Assembly (NCBI GenBank): GCA_902702965.1
Contig: CACRXP010000384.1
Location: 296,344 to 360,343 of the forward strand
Direction: 5' to 3'
Length of the DNA: 64,000 nucleotides
Source of the DNA: Spirometra erinaceieuropaei
Lineage: Eukaryota; Platyhelminthes; Cestoda; Diphyllobothriidea; Diphyllobothriidae
Below the pieces are notes generated by a model. That model was not told the origin of the DNA and searched no databases. It saw nothing but the letters and a program-made list of their open reading frames with translations. Below are positions 22,801 to 35,400 of this stretch, piece after piece. The position numbers and the translations under genes are program-made. Every line of letters starts with the position of its first letter. Within the stretch, counting starts at the first letter, position 1.

Positions 22801-24915
22801 TTTTTCGTGAAGGGAGTGTCATATATTACTATCAGCTATTATGAAGAAGTAGTAAACGGCTCCTAAAATTCGGCGATGGATGTGGGCCAAGTTGTTTGTC
22901 ATTATAAGTGGCACTAAAATGTTTTGTAATGGCACTTTAGGGAAGACGATCGCTTAAAACTGTTTTCCGTTCTGATACTCGATTCCCCGTCACCTATGAA
23001 CGATTTGCAGGACCTATATCTAAATTCACATATTTAGTCGAATGGCGTCTCCCTCAGCATACGACTGTGGTTGTAAATTCGATGTGACTTTGACGAGACT
23101 AACTCACACATTTAAGATGGAAAACCTTACAACAATTTACTTGATGATAATCACCTGAGTTAAGAGTTGCATGAGTCATGTATGTCGGACCGGCAATGCA
23201 TTAATAGGCGCGGTAACAGCCCCCTATACGTTATGAGGTCGCCGGCCCATGAAGCTGCTAACCAGGTTGAAGACGTGACTTCAGCAATTCATGAGTAGGA
23301 TGTGGACTGCCGAATAGTCATGTCACTGATTAAACCCACCGGTAATGTATCCGGGAACCGTTGTGTAACACAGAACTGTAGCAGTATGAGTTGACGACTA
23401 TTATCCTTGTTCGTCCACAAAATTGCGTTTGACCGAGAAGCCGAAATTACATGCAAACACATTTCTTGTTTTGGAGGTGCAGCTCGCAGTTCTTATCATT
23501 TGGTGAATAATCCAGTTGCCTTTTGTGGCCGTTCAGTAAGGAGACACAGTGAAACTCTCCACGCATCATGCAGCACATTAGATTATGCAATATAAGTTCG
23601 TCCAATCCGATAAAGTATGAATCTGCAAAAGGTTCGCAAAGGGCAATTACAGATAAAAGTTGTTCGAAACGCACACTACCCATAATCTAAATCGAAGCAC
23701 GAATGTGTCGAAACAATCATACATAACGTACGAATAAAAAAGGCTTGAACAATTCTGATCTGCGTTCGATTAATTTGATTCATAATCAACATGCATTGAG
23801 ACCTGCACAAAATGCCACGGTCGCTCAAATGCAGAGTACAAAGTATATGAGCACACTTGAGGGAAACCTAGTGATTTACACGAAGTCCGTGAGCGTACAA
23901 TTTGCGAATTTTTATTAAATTTTACCATTGGGTCTAGAAATACTGCAGCCATTTGCCGCATTTTAGTATTCTGTCGTGGCCATTAAAAATACAGACATAA
24001 CTTGGATGACTCCACAATCCGATTGGTTAAGAGGGTGTGGATATAAGTAGAAATTCTAAAGACCTGTGTTTGTGGGCGACAATTTTTGAAGAGAGGTTTG
24101 ATGATTGCAGAACAGCTACTTGTGATGTGTTGCGTTGGAGGCGTCTTCGCGTGCGGTTCACAGACAGGTACGATGTTGCGAAAATAATCCCGCATATTTA
24201 TTAAGTGGCTATTTTAGGCCTGTTCTTTGTTTTCATAATTTGATGCTTGTCACCTGCTTTACACACTACAGCACGTAGAATGAGGTTGAATCTGGTGCTG
24301 AACAATGAATGCTGCTCCCACGTTGCTCCACTTACTTTACAGAATATTGCTTTACACAGTCATTATGAAAGTATCGTCCGGCGCGCTGGGTCCAAAATCA
24401 CAGCTAAAGATCAGTCTCACGATATTGAAATCAAAATTGGGAAAACGGTTTCAAATGGCGAAGGGTAACGGTAGGGTGTGTTACTCATGGGTCGTTTCTT
24501 AAAAGTCTCCCTTCGTATCTCAGGTAATTGGGTGTATCTCATATTGGTTTGCTCGGCAGTAAGTTGCGATCGCGGTTATACAGAAAGCTATTTTTGATTG
24601 CCCATAACGACCCATATATTAAAGCTGCCCATTGTGGGCTCAGGGTTAGGGTCTGGATAGAGGTAAGAATTGATAAGTAAAGTTGTTCTTAAGTCAAGTG
24701 TTGCCAGGCTTTGCCTGTGGTTTGGGCTTGTGGTGTTGGGTAAGGTAAAGGTTTAAGGGCTTGAATTAAGACTAGTAATTTCCCTATGAAGACCCGGATA
24801 CTGTTTGTTCTAGCATTGTGACTATATACGGTCGGTCCATGAGGGTTACATGCCTAACCGTTGCCTAGAAAATTTGGTTTGTGATATTGGGTAGCGTTTA
24901 ACATAATCCTACTGT
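22801..24915. other. intergenic, nothing identified
   Basis: About 2.1 kb with only short, motif-free frames. I see no convincing exon or copy of the repeats described elsewhere. Confidence 0.4.
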
Positions 24916-24919
24916 TTAA

Positions 24920-25700
24920 CAGAAGACGAAGCACGATCACTGGGACAGTAGATTTATTGGCCAGAGTTTTCGAACTCGAAATTGAGCTCATCATCAGAGA
25001 CTGCTTGAGTGCAGCAACTTGTGAACATTTATATCGCTGTTCCTTGCGAGGGGGGGGGGAGTACGTCCGTGGCTAGGTTAGGTTTGTGCCGCCTGGTCCA
25101 CGATGGTCCCCCGGCGTGGTGACGCCGTTTGTACATCGCGACGGTGTGAGCTGCGCCACCTGGCTGCGTGGGCGGAGCGCGTGAATAAACGCAGTCAAAT
25201 CGATGTGTCTGTTTATAGATTTGGTGTCCGACACCCACTCCTCCAACAGTTCTTACCCTGTCTTGTTGCCGGCTCGCGCCATTATCCGCGTGTTGGCGAA
25301 GTCAAACTCATAGCCTTCCTCCAGCGTGTGAGTGGCGACTTGAGATAATGGGTTGCCTCCTCGAACAGCCCGTTTGTGTTCTAGTATTCGTGAGCTGAGA
25401 CGTCGTCCTGTGTAGTGGCAAGGGCAATTTTGGCACGGGATTTGATAGACTACGCCCGACTGCCCAGCCGATCCTTCATTTTCATGATCCTGCTACGCAT
25501 GGTGGCCGCCAGATGATGAGCGATGCCCACGCCTAGCTCTGACGCAATTCGTTCTGTAGCCTTGGACACATTCTTTATGTACGGTAGGGAGTGCCAAATT
25601 GTTGGTGTCTCTCTTCCGTTTGTCCGTCGTGTTTGCGTGCGTATACAGCGACTGATAAAACTATTCGGGTAGCCGTTCTTTGTTAATTGGTCCCGCACTT
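24920..25700 (-). repeat. inverted 3' copy of PLE-beta (left arm)
   Basis: On the minus strand this repeats the 3' part of the PLE-beta element found on the plus strand at 26.53-27.31 kb. The 82-codon frame 25,698-25,450 (LTKNGYPNSFISRC through MKMKDRLGSRA) matches the end of the plus-strand RT frame residue for residue apart from its first few codons. The endonuclease portion and the terminal hammerhead-like motif follow (CTGATGA at 24,997-24,991). The two arms are about 780 bp each and are separated by about 830 bp. Confidence 0.88.
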
Positions 25701-25879
25701 ATTTCTTCTATGACCGTTCGGTACTTGCGCTAGCGTAAGTGGCAGTCGTTGATCAGCACTCTTATAATTTTCTTCCGGATGCGTTGTATGACGCATCTGC
25801 CCAATTCGGTATTCACTGGCGCTTTATAACAGAGACTCTTCGGTGTCAGTCCGTCGCGAACGCACTTAGGTAGAAAGCG

Positions 25880-27310
25880 GGGAAAAACTATTCGGCCGAC
25901 CAAATCATGGTATCCTTCGACGTTGTCTCATTTTTCACGTACATCCCACCAGACTTGGCGCGCAACGTGCTACGCAAGCGCCTCGAAGAAAAGTACGACG
26001 AAACGACAGGGCCGCTAAAGATCCAGCACCCAATGCAGTTCTTTGAATTCTGCCAACAAACCTTTTTCACCTTCGATGCCAGAACATACGAACAAATCAA
26101 AGAAACACCCTTGGGTTTCCCAATATCCCGCCTAGTTGCGGAATTGGTCTTACACAATCTGGAAAATGCGGCTTTCAGCCACTGCAAACCTGCGTTTTGG
26201 CGCCGACACGTGGACTATAAATTCGTTATTATTGAAAAGGACAAGCTATAGGGTTTTCAAGACTTACTTAACAGCATATTCCCAGACATTCCGTTTACAA
26301 GAGAAAACGAGGAGGAGGAGAAACTACCCTTCATGGACGTGCACGTCACGCGCACACCTGACGGTGAACTCAGCACTACAGTGTATAGAAACGCGACCAG
26401 TACAAACCAAGTCCTCAGCTATCAAAGCAACCACCCATTAGTTCACAAACGGGGCTGTGTGAGGGCGCTTTTCGACCGGGTTAACACGCACTGTAGCAAG
26501 CCTGAAGGAAGGATGCAAGAACTACGGCATCTCTGGGACAAATTAACAAAGAACGGCTACCCGAATAGTTTTATCAGTCGCTGTATACGCACGCAAACAC
26601 GACGGACAAACGGAAGAGAGACACCAACAATTTGGCACTCCCTACCGTACATAAAGAATGTGTCCAAGGCTACAGAACGAATTGCGTCAGAGCTAGGCGT
26701 GGGCATCGCTCATCATCTGGCGGCCACCATGCGTAGCAGGATCATGAAAATGAAGGATCGGCTGGGCAGTCGGGCGTAGTCTATCAAATCCCGTGCCAAA
26801 ATTGCCCTTGCCACTACACAGGACGACGTCTCAGCTCACGAATACTAGAACACAAACGGGCTGTTCGAGGAGGCAACCCATTATCTCAAGTCGCCACTCA
26901 CACGCTGGAGGAAGGCTATGAGTTCGACTTCGCCAACACGCGGATATTGGCGCGAGCCGGCAACAAGACAGGGTAAGAACTGTTGGAGGCGTGGGTGTCG
27001 GACACCAAATCTATCAACAGACACATCGATTTGCCTGCGTTTTTACACGCGCTCCGACCACGCAGCCAGGTGGCGCAGCTCACACCTTCGCGATGTACAA
27101 ACGGCGTCACCACGCCGGGGGACCATCGTGGACCAGGCGGCACAAACCTAACCTGGCCACGGACGTACTCCCCCCCCCCCCGGCATGAACAGCGATATAA
27201 ATGTTCACAAGTTGCTGCACTCAAGCAGTCTCTGATGATGAACTCCATTTCGAGTTCGAAAACTCTGGCCAATTAATCTACTGTCCCAGTGATTGTGCTT
27301 CGTCTTCTGT
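25880..27310 (+). pseudogene. PLE-beta element: RT, linker and GIY-YIG, inactivated
   Basis: This is the longest readable beta copy. Motif A is MVSFDVVSFF and the motif B region is ETPLGFPISRLVAELV, where Gly-Phe replaces the usual Gly-Ser. Motif C is changed from YVDD to HVDY, so a catalytic Asp is lost. A stop or frameshift follows near 26,250. The second frame 26,333-26,779 gives PFMDVHVTRTPDGELSTTVY and SNHPLVHKRGCVRALFDRVN, and the linker WHSLPYIKNVSKATERIASE. The endonuclease follows with IPCQNCPCHYTGRR and SQVATHTLEEGYEFDF, with an in-frame TAA after GNKTG. The 3' end after 27,180 carries the hammerhead-like motif. RT catalysis is not expected. Confidence 0.9.
27215..27285 (+). ncRNA. 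hammerhead-ribozyme-like motif, PLE-beta 3' end
   Basis: CTGATGA (27,232-27,238) is followed by one T. A perfect six-pair stem II of GAACTC/GAGTTC comes next, then GAAAACTC (27,258-27,265) and TGGCCAATTAATC. The motif aligns column by column with the gamma and 14-kb beta motifs. Here the palindrome after GAA is broken (AACT instead of AGCT) and stem I has mismatches, so activity is doubtful. The inverted partner lies at 24,997-24,950 on the minus strand. Confidence 0.5.
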
Positions 27311-27319
27311 TAATCGATA

Positions 27320-28875
27320 ACCTGGGATGCGCATATTCTCTTCCATTCGTGATAATCGCCTTCTGCCTGGTCCTGAATGCAGCTCGTTTAATGCGCCTGC
27401 AAAATCCCTATACATATAAATCATTAATTGTATAACTGAATTGTACCTTTCTAAATTGTGATTTTATCCATAAAAAGGAGTTTGAAACTACTTTCGCAAT
27501 TTTTGGCCTCATGCGTCTTCGTTCTGCAACTTTATAGTTTAAGAGAGCCAATAATTTCGTTGGTAATTTCTTCCATATGCAAACGGTTTGGAGGTCGAAC
27601 AACTATGTCACTTCCTTTTGTTAAGAGGCGTTGTATGTCTTCCACTTAATGAACTCACTAAACTGTTTTACGCTATTACGAATTGCGGAGTTGATTGTAC
27701 ACTTGATATGAAGCAAGAATAAATGGACCGATAAGATGTTTTTGAACGGATATTAAAACGCTCGTGCCAATAATGTCTAAACCAAAATATCACACCCGCT
27801 CATCAAGGATTCTGCTAAAATATGCTTATGTGTTGTATTTTGTCGATGAAACGCAACTGGACTTGTCAGTTTAATAAAATTACGCAAAGACATAGCACTA
27901 AATGTGCATTTACTTTCACTGGCTGCCGTTATTCGCAGATGGTTGAAATAGAACACCTAGAACCCAGTGCTCTCGGGATATTGATATATCATGCAGTTCA
28001 CGCCGCGCAGTAAATTATGATGCCTTCCTGCCTAAATAATTTTTACTAAATGAAAACACACTCAGGAATTTCTTTTGGTGTTTCATGAGTTTGGTTACTG
28101 CATTTATGCCCGCATAGTTATATTACGCTGCCTTCTTAATATTATTGATATCTGACCATTCAAATAAAAATAATTTTGAAAACGGAGTCATAACGCGTCT
28201 GCTAAGCAAAACCCAACAAACTGACCGTACACAAATACGCGCGAATCCTATTGTGCTCAATGACTCTGAATGGAGTTGATGAAAGCACAGAAACTTCTAA
28301 AGTACGTTTTCGACAACAAGCTGCAACTGAGCCTTGAAAGCTTACATACTGGTTTATTTCGGTGGGTATTAGTTATAGACGTATTTCTAACGAAAACGTC
28401 TTTTTCGAAGGTCGTTAGTGAGTTCATCGGTTCGAAATCCATCTGATGGAGTCGAATCAACCAAATAGAAAGGTAAATTAGGTCAATGTTCTCATTAAAA
28501 AAACCGATGTCTTACACGACTGCATTCCTACACATAGAGCAGTAGAGTGGTACACGGCAATATTAATCTAAAAGATGGCGATAAACTCCGACCTGGTTAG
28601 ATTAAAACCATGTAACACAAGCGTTTCACAGATGCAAAAGTAATGTTAAGTGTAAAAATTTAAACTTCTGTGAATCAGTTAATCCTGAGTTCTTGTGGCG
28701 ATAGTATTAAGAAAGACAACCATTAAAATAAGTTTAATGTCTTTTGTCATCAAAACCATATTTAGTCATGGTTGATAGTTTGTAAGAATTATATGGGGTA
28801 AAAAAGTATTCACGTTTGCAGTTTGACGTTTTAAACCCATAAACTAGAAATCACTTATAATCAAGCGCAATCTAT
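27320..28875. other. intergenic; expected first exon of copy A not found
   Basis: I looked here on the plus strand for a signal-peptide exon and the shared TATA block of secreted-gene copies B and C. I found neither. No other gene was recognised. Confidence 0.4.
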
Positions 28876-28880
28876 TTTAG

Positions 28881-29480
28881 AAATTGAAGAAACGCGGCAA
28901 TATGAAGATATGATAGGGAAATTCCTGACCCGCGGTTTTGCCGCTTTAAACGACTCCCTGTCTTCAATAACGAGATATGAAAGCGGATTCTTTCAAAGCA
29001 TGCTTTTTGGCGAGCCCACCTTTCAAAAGAATTGTCGTAGGTATCACTTCCTGGACAAAGAATTGTATGCTTGCAGTGGGGTTGCTTTACGTGTACTTGT
29101 CCGATTAATATCTGTAAGTTGTTATTTTCTCTGCTTAAAGTATTCCTTGTCGTTTAATGACCATATTTATAGTTTTAAAAGTTAAATACCTTACTACGGA
29201 TTCGATTACATTTGGTATATAGTGGAAGGAGGGTAAATCTAAACTTATGACTGCAAAGCCTGTACACGTCGCCGATATCGAAGCCGAAATTTCGGGGGAA
29301 ATGAATACAGCCCCTGCAATTCCTGACTGCAGCATTGATTACGTTTCTTTCGAAATGAAAACCGGACAATCTTGCAATGAAATCAGTTTGCACGACAGGA
29401 CTATTCCTGCGCGGCTGTTAGAAAGTCAACTCAAATGGAGTTTTGCGCATTTGGAGCACAGTGTACCAATGGCCTGTTGA
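28881..29480 (+). CDS. secreted-protein family copy A (exons 2 and 3; exon 1 not found)
   Basis: Function is not recognised. Exon 2 is 28,881-29,113 (233 bp), between an acceptor TTTTAG and the donor GTAAGT. Exon 3 is 29,223-29,480 (258 bp), after an acceptor TATATAG, and ends in PMAC then stop. The intron is 109 bp and phase 0. Exon 2 has the same length as in copies B (after removing its duplication) and C. It keeps the FLTRGFAALND start, an FG pair at block positions 29-30 and the two cysteines at positions 38 and 50. Exon 3 keeps the pattern VADIEAEISGEM, then DCSIDYVSF. The frame is open through both exons. No signal-peptide exon was found upstream, so the copy may be partial or its first exon may be diverged. 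Confidence 0.72.
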
Positions 29481-30665
29481 CACAGTTGCAAGGAAATTTC
29501 GAAGGTTTCCTAACTTCATAATGTAGTATTTACTTAGATTTGATGTAACATTAGTATATTCATTAAATTGCAGTTGCGATTCCGAAAGTTCCTGAGAAGA
29601 TACTTTTTGTAAATCGGCAAAATGTGTGTAATCTAACGAGTGTTTCGAATATAAATGTTTGGCCTGGAGGCAGGCTAAAACATTTCCAATGCACAAATGC
29701 CTCATTTATGCATATAAACGTGCCCTCCTAGTACCCATATATAGACAGGTTATATCTTTATTGACTCCCAAATGGTATTATCGAAGTAATAGTGAGCCGC
29801 ACAAACTAACCGATTTTATATGTTGAGTTGAAGGTTCCTTTCAGAAATAAACACGAAGCATAGGTACGAATTACGGTAAATGCTAAAGCGTTGGCGTGAT
29901 GTGTAACCTATGCTATATTTACAAACCCGAAAAGACATAAGCAGATGATTGTTTTAAAATATAAAACACATGTTGTACAACACAGAGCCAAGTTATAGCA
30001 ATTTCCGTTGAATTGCAAAAATGTGCAATGCAATTGGCTAATAAAGGATATGTGTATTCTTGGTAAATATTGCTGAATTCTGTTGTCAGCCGGAATAGGA
30101 ACGTTCGGGCAACTCACATAATGAAACCACGACTAATTAAACAGATGGCAGCATCCGCAACAAGGGCTGTTTGAGCACAATGAAGAACTTACACAGTAAC
30201 AAAATTTGAGTGAATTAAAGACGTACCTGTTCAGTATTCAACAACCTAGGTAGAGTGCTCTGTTTTGGGTTATTAAAATAATCCCTTCACATTGATGCGT
30301 TTTCAAAAAATGCCCTTGAGCATGACATGCGCATGCTCAAGTAAATGTCATAGGCGTCGGCATGATGTGGAAACCAAGTAACAATAACAAATCCGAAAGG
30401 AAATAAATGGATGGCTTTTCTAAATATAGAATACTTTTTACAACGCAGATATAATTTAAGGCAACTTGAGGCGCGTTAAAAGTGTGCAATCTAGTTTCTA
30501 AATGAAGGCCTTACTATTGATTAATTAACTTATTAACATACCAGAATATTTCTACAGATATGTTCTACTATTATGAAAGTTTTTGGGCTCTTATTTTATC
30601 GCTTGCTAATAATGCAGATAATTAAACTCCTCTGTTACTATTAAACGCCGCTCCGTCTTAAAACA
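29481..30665. other. AT-rich intergenic, nothing identified
   Basis: No coding block or known repeat recognised. The minus-strand frame 29,705-29,418 overlaps exon 3 of copy A in antisense and has no motif. Confidence 0.4.
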
Positions 30666-30675
30666 TTTTTTTTAA

Positions 30676-30950
30676 AGGCCAAGAATTCCTAGAGACCATC
30701 CACTCTGATGATAACTGGATCAGTCGGCGCAACTATCTGGACAACATGTACACAAATCTCGAAAAAAAGAAAAAGGTTTTTAGCTACTTAAGTCTTGATG
30801 TCTGCAAGCAGCATCGATCCATTCTTAGCACTTACAAGGAAATGTCGATCTTTTGTGCATACTTAAGTTTGAACTGTTTTTCACGCCTTCTGCACGTTTG
30901 ACGACGACCTGGGGAACTAGCGTCAAAACATACGAATTACTGATTTTTTA
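30676..30950 (+). pseudogene. PLE-alpha 3' tail
   Basis: A short plus-strand segment translates as KEFLETIHSDDNWISRRNYL, then MYTNLEKKKK, the C-terminal end of the alpha endonuclease. The same tail is recognisable at 37.9-38.1 and 54.9-55.0 kb. It continues into the non-coding end with TTTGACGACGACCTGGGGAA and AGCGTCAAAAC near 30,898-30,930. Everything upstream in the element is missing. Confidence 0.6.
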
Positions 30951-31599
30951 GTTTCTCAAGGTACTCATCTCTCTTCGAATTATCTTTCTTGGGACGTTGT
31001 TCCTTCAGTACATACGTATGAATTACGATCGGGCATTTTTACTACGAACTTGGCAGTAGGAAACCTATGCGAGTGCGCGAAAGTTTGGCGCGAAATCTAA
31101 GATGCTGAAAAAGGAAGATTTTTTTTAAATTTTTCATAGTAAAGTCTGCCATAAAATCGGCTCAACGATATAAAATTGCTCGGCATTGCTGTCGATGCAT
31201 ACGTAGAGAATGTATTGCTAATGATTATTACAGACTTCAGAAATTTCGATTTTCTAAATAACGACATAGGCAATTTTGCCGAGAGAACGATCGTCTACAC
31301 TTCCTTCAAAATCTAAGTGAAACGGTCATCTATGTTTCCGATGTTTATTCTTTCCCATCGTATCTGACAGCCTACTGCAAATCAGCAAGTTTTAAGGCTT
31401 TAATGGATTGCTATCTTATGACCTTACCACAGTAAAGATAAGGTCATGCATAGACGTCAGAACATCGCATGCATTCAAAACATATTCCTATAAAAAGCAA
31501 TGATTTAGCTTGAAGTACCAACCACAACTGAAATTAGTATCTCTCATTATTATAGTAAGTTAGAGAAACGTGGTTATTTCCAAGTCACCCTGCATTGGT
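30951..31599. other. intergenic, nothing identified
   Basis: AT-rich, no coding block recognised. Confidence 0.4.
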
Positions 31600-31619
31600 A
31601 GAGGGCGGTTATATCATTC

Positions 31620-31930
31620 TGCCAACATCATGTGCCGCTGTGTGGTTGCTAGTGGGGCTTGAGAGTCCTCCCGTTAATCACAACGGGACGAGTGAGTGCC
31701 GTAGAAACGGTCGGTGAGCGCCCCTCTCCACAGTATATTCCCGATCGCAATCAACCAGAAAGCGACCCGTGGCTCAGCGGTTAGAGGCGTTGGACTTCTA
31801 ACTAATAGGTTGCGGGATTGAGTCCCAGGTGTTCCATACTTCGGAGTTGAGTATGACTGGATGAAGACGACTAAAGAGCCAGAAATGGCCATTCCAGTTA
31901 TCTCTTTGTCGGGGATAACATTATGCTTAT
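31620..31930 (+). repeat. tRNA-derived SINE (in first duplicated unit)
   Basis: The 5' body contains GCCGCTGTGTGGTTGCTAG. The tRNA-like head follows, with A box GTGGCTCAGCGGTTAGAGGC (31,769-31,788), anticodon-arm-like TTGGACTTCTAA and B box GGATTGAGTCC (31,814-31,824). The family 3' body runs through 'gagccagaaatggccattcc' to about 31,930. The head most resembles an arginine TCT tRNA. Confidence 0.82.
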
Positions 31931-32934
31931 CCATTATTATCGCCTTATCCTGAATCTCAGCGTCGATTGAATATCTATTGACGAATATTCTTGGTGTTTC
32001 TCTGTGACATGATTTCTGTTCTTAGGGCTTTTTTCCAATTAAAGAAATTTGCTTCTTCTCTCAAAGCACTATAACTAGATAAAACGGCAAACACCGCGAA
32101 TGTACGGATAGGTGCACGGATTTCATGCCTTGACAAAATAAAATACGGCGTGCATTTCACCATGCTTGCCAGTAACTTAATTACAACCTGTTACGGGATT
32201 GGATAGCCATGTCTTAACTGACTTCTGTTAACTTATGTTAAGGAGAACTGTGTATGAAGGAAAGCGAGAAGAGGCAATGATGGCGGGCGGACGATGTCTT
32301 TTAGTGTGTATCATAGGAGTCGCATTCGCCTTATGTTTATAATCAGGTATGTTGTAAAACATGGTTGTTAAATAAAAGAATTTTTTAAGTTTACAGTATT
32401 GATTGATTACGACACCTGGGTTGTTCATTTTGTTAATCAATAAATACCTGCAGCATTTATTCCTATCCATCCCGGGTCCACATTATGGACACCCTTGGGA
32501 CGTCAAAAGCAGCGCAGCAGTTTGAATAGTCATGATCGTCTACTAAAACTTCTCATTTAAAAAAATAACCGGCAGTATGTATTGCTCATTATGAGGGACG
32601 GATTATAAGGCTAGGTAGTTGTCGGCGGTTTTCCGTTCAGAATTTAATCTTGCACAAAGTGACATCTTACGCCGGACCGCACTTACGTCGACCGATTCTA
32701 ATTTAGCTGGTGGATGCCAGGAATGTCTTAATTCAAATACGTTTTGACAATATTATCTTAACCTCGCCACATCTAAGCAATGTTGACATGTTCTTTGTCT
32801 CATTCTCTGTCCACATAGCTGCATGACAGGAAGTTTGTGCGCATTGCAAGGGAACGTTTTGCAGAAGTCAGTAATGTGCTTAACCAATTTTGTTACTGGC
32901 ACAAAGGATCGGAAAAGGATCGGTTATATCATTC

Positions 32935-33245
32935 TGCCTTCATCATGCGCCGCTGTGTGGCTTTTAGTTGGGCTCCAGAGACATCCCGTAAGGGACAGTG
33001 AGAGGAGTGAGGGCCGTAGAAACTATCGGTGAGCGCCCCTCCATCATCCTATATTGCCGATCGCAATCAACATAAAAACGAGTCCGTGGCTCACCGATTA
33101 AAGGCGTTGAAATTCAAACTAACAGGTTGCGGGATCGAGTCCCAGGTGTTTCATACTTCGGAGTTGGGTATGACTGGCTGACGACGGTTAATAAACCAGA
33201 AATTGCCATTCCAGTCCTGTCTTTGTCGGTGATACCATTCTAATT
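32935..33245 (+). repeat. tRNA-derived SINE (in second duplicated unit)
   Basis: This is the paralogous copy of the 31.6-kb SINE. The A box is GTGGCTCACCGATTAAAGGC and the B box is GGATCGAGTCC, near 33,131. The 3' body reads ACTGGCTGACGACGGTTAAT. The divergence is in line with the rest of the duplicated unit. Confidence 0.82.
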
Positions 33246-34185
33246 ATTCGTTATTAGCGCCTTCGACTGAATCTTAGCGTCGATTGGGTATATTTTGACG
33301 AATATTCTTTGCACTTCCTTGTAACATGCTATTCGTTCTTAAAGGTTTTTTTAATTAAAGGAAATTGCTTATCTTCCTAAAACACTGTAACTAAATTGAA
33401 CGGCAAAAACCGCGAATGGACGGGCAAGTGCGCGAATCTCATGCCTTGGCCAAATTTAACCGTCTTTGCTAGTAATATGCACTTACCTAAAATATTTTAG
33501 TTAAGTGAATGTTCGTGCTTTAGGTGATTTCTGCTAACTAATTTTAAGGAGAAATATGTATGAAGGAAAGTGAGAAGATGTAAAGATGGCGGAAGGAGGA
33601 TTGTTTTCGGTGTGCATCATAGGAATCATCGTTTTAAAACATGGTTGTTAAATAATAGGTTTTTTATGTTTACAGTATTGATTGGTTATGGCACTAGGGA
33701 TGTTCACTGTTGTTAATCAATAAATAATTGCATCATTTATTCCTACTTATCCCGGGCCCACATTATGGACACGCCCAAGACGTCAAATGCGACGGTGCAG
33801 TTTGAAGAGACATGCAAGTCTACCAGAACTTGTCATTTTAAAGAAAACTGACAGTAAGTATTGCTCCTAATGAGGCACGGAATATAAGGCTAAGTAGATA
33901 TCGGCGGTTTTCCGTTCAGAATTTAGTCTTACACAATATGGCTCTTAACGCCGGTCCGCACATTTAGTTGCCCGATGCTGATTCAGCTGATGGATGCTAG
34001 GAATGTCTTAACTTGAATACGTTTTGACTCCATTATCTCAACCTTGCAATATCCACGGAGTTTTGACATGTTCCTCCACTCAGTCTCTGTCCACTTAGTT
34101 ATGTGACGATACGTTTGTGGGTATTGCAAGGGAAGGTTTTGTATAAGTCTGTAATTTGCTTAACTAGTTTGGGTAGTAGCTAAAG

Positions 34186-34950
34186 GAAACTTGATTTACC
34201 CGCCAAACTAACAGAACCGTATGCCACATGTCAAGGCATAGATCGCGGTGTGACTAGGGGTGCTGCCGTAAGCGCAAATGGAAGTTGGATTGCGCAACAT
34301 CAAATCGGAAGGAGAAGAAGATGCGATCACTAAAGCACGAAGGTAATTGACCTATCGTTTTGTATTCTCAGTCAAAACTATCATCGCAGAAAGTGACAAA
34401 TAAGAGCGGTGGAGGCACAAAGACTGCAGTGTTTATAGTACGTAGCTGCTGTGGAACCGCATGCGTACTAAAATTAACAGCTTTCGTAATCACCGCTGGA
34501 AGTGACACATTACATGGGACATGACCGTAGTTTCAAGGTTAAAAAGGCCAAAATCATCGGACAAGGACTGACAACCACGTAAGCCGCTAACGGTTCAGAC
34601 AAAATTTGCCATCATCCAAATAAAAGAAGATTCCGTGTTACCAGAAAACCACATTTAGAATTCAAATGGACTTTGAATATAAGCGCCAAAAATCCTGAGT
34701 GTGAGGTTTAAAGCAGCCAAAATGATGTTAATGCCAGCCGATATGCTGCGTGTTTAAATTAAATCACCCAAAGTTACGTATTTTCCTGAAATTTGATCGA
34801 ACTTAATATTGTCTGCGAAAACCCATCCCTGTAGATTAAGAGTCCGTCTAAAATGATACGGGATTCGAAATACCATTCATAATGGATCAAAATAAGAAGA
34901 CAGCAAAAGTTGAACACATGTTTTCGCTAGATAAAGCTTGCTGTTATTCT
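34186..34950. other. intergenic, nothing identified
   Basis: No recognisable coding or repeat feature. Confidence 0.35.
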
Positions 34951-34954
34951 TGTA

Positions 34955-35400
34955 TGCTTGTTTTTATGCATCCAAACACACGCATCCCAAACGAGCTACG
35001 TGGCTGATGCGCTGGACCAACACGGAGGTCAGATCGGAATGGATTGTATTAAAATGCTAACATGTCGAGGTGCGGTGACAGACCCAATTGGCGGCAGCCG
35101 TCACGAACACTGAGACCACTGCAGCCCCCGGTTATTGTAGTTGGTTAAAAACCTGGTCAGTTGCTTTAGCAACCAGGGGGTGTAGAGTGGAGTGCCAAGG
35201 TGCGGGCTCCACTGTACCGTCCACTTGCTCGCTCCCTACCTCCAGTACTCTTGACTCTGTCTTGACACCATGTCCAGATGGGGGAGAAGAAGAGAGTACC
35301 TAGATGATGTGCAAATCAACTATCCTAATAAACTTATTCAGGAACAAGTCATCGACCCTGCTCTCACCCTGCTGTGGGGCATACGGTGAGCATCGTCGCA
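34955..35400 (+). repeat. dispersed repeat, copy 2 (pair with 20.4-20.9 kb)
   Basis: This contains CCCAAACGAGCTACGTGGCT (34,987 onward), then GGCGGCAGCCGTCACGAACA and a GGGGGAGAAGAAGAG segment near 35,280. They are in the same order as the reverse complement of 20.4-20.85 kb. The open frame at 35,088-35,303 is not conserved in the other copy. It is probably a non-autonomous element of a family I do not recognise. Confidence 0.65.

Larger units (their letters stand above)
31600..34185 (+). repeat. tandem segmental duplication, period about 1,315 bp, each unit with a SINE
   Basis: The unit beginning GGTTATATCATTCTGCC at 31,607 is repeated from 32,922. Both units contain the SINE, then 'ttgttaatcaataaata' and 'cacattatggacac' near 32.4-32.5 and 33.7-33.8 kb, and end near 'attgcaagggaa'. 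Substitutions and indels are scattered throughout, so the duplication is old. It arose after the SINE had inserted. No gene was recognised in the unit. Confidence 0.9.
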
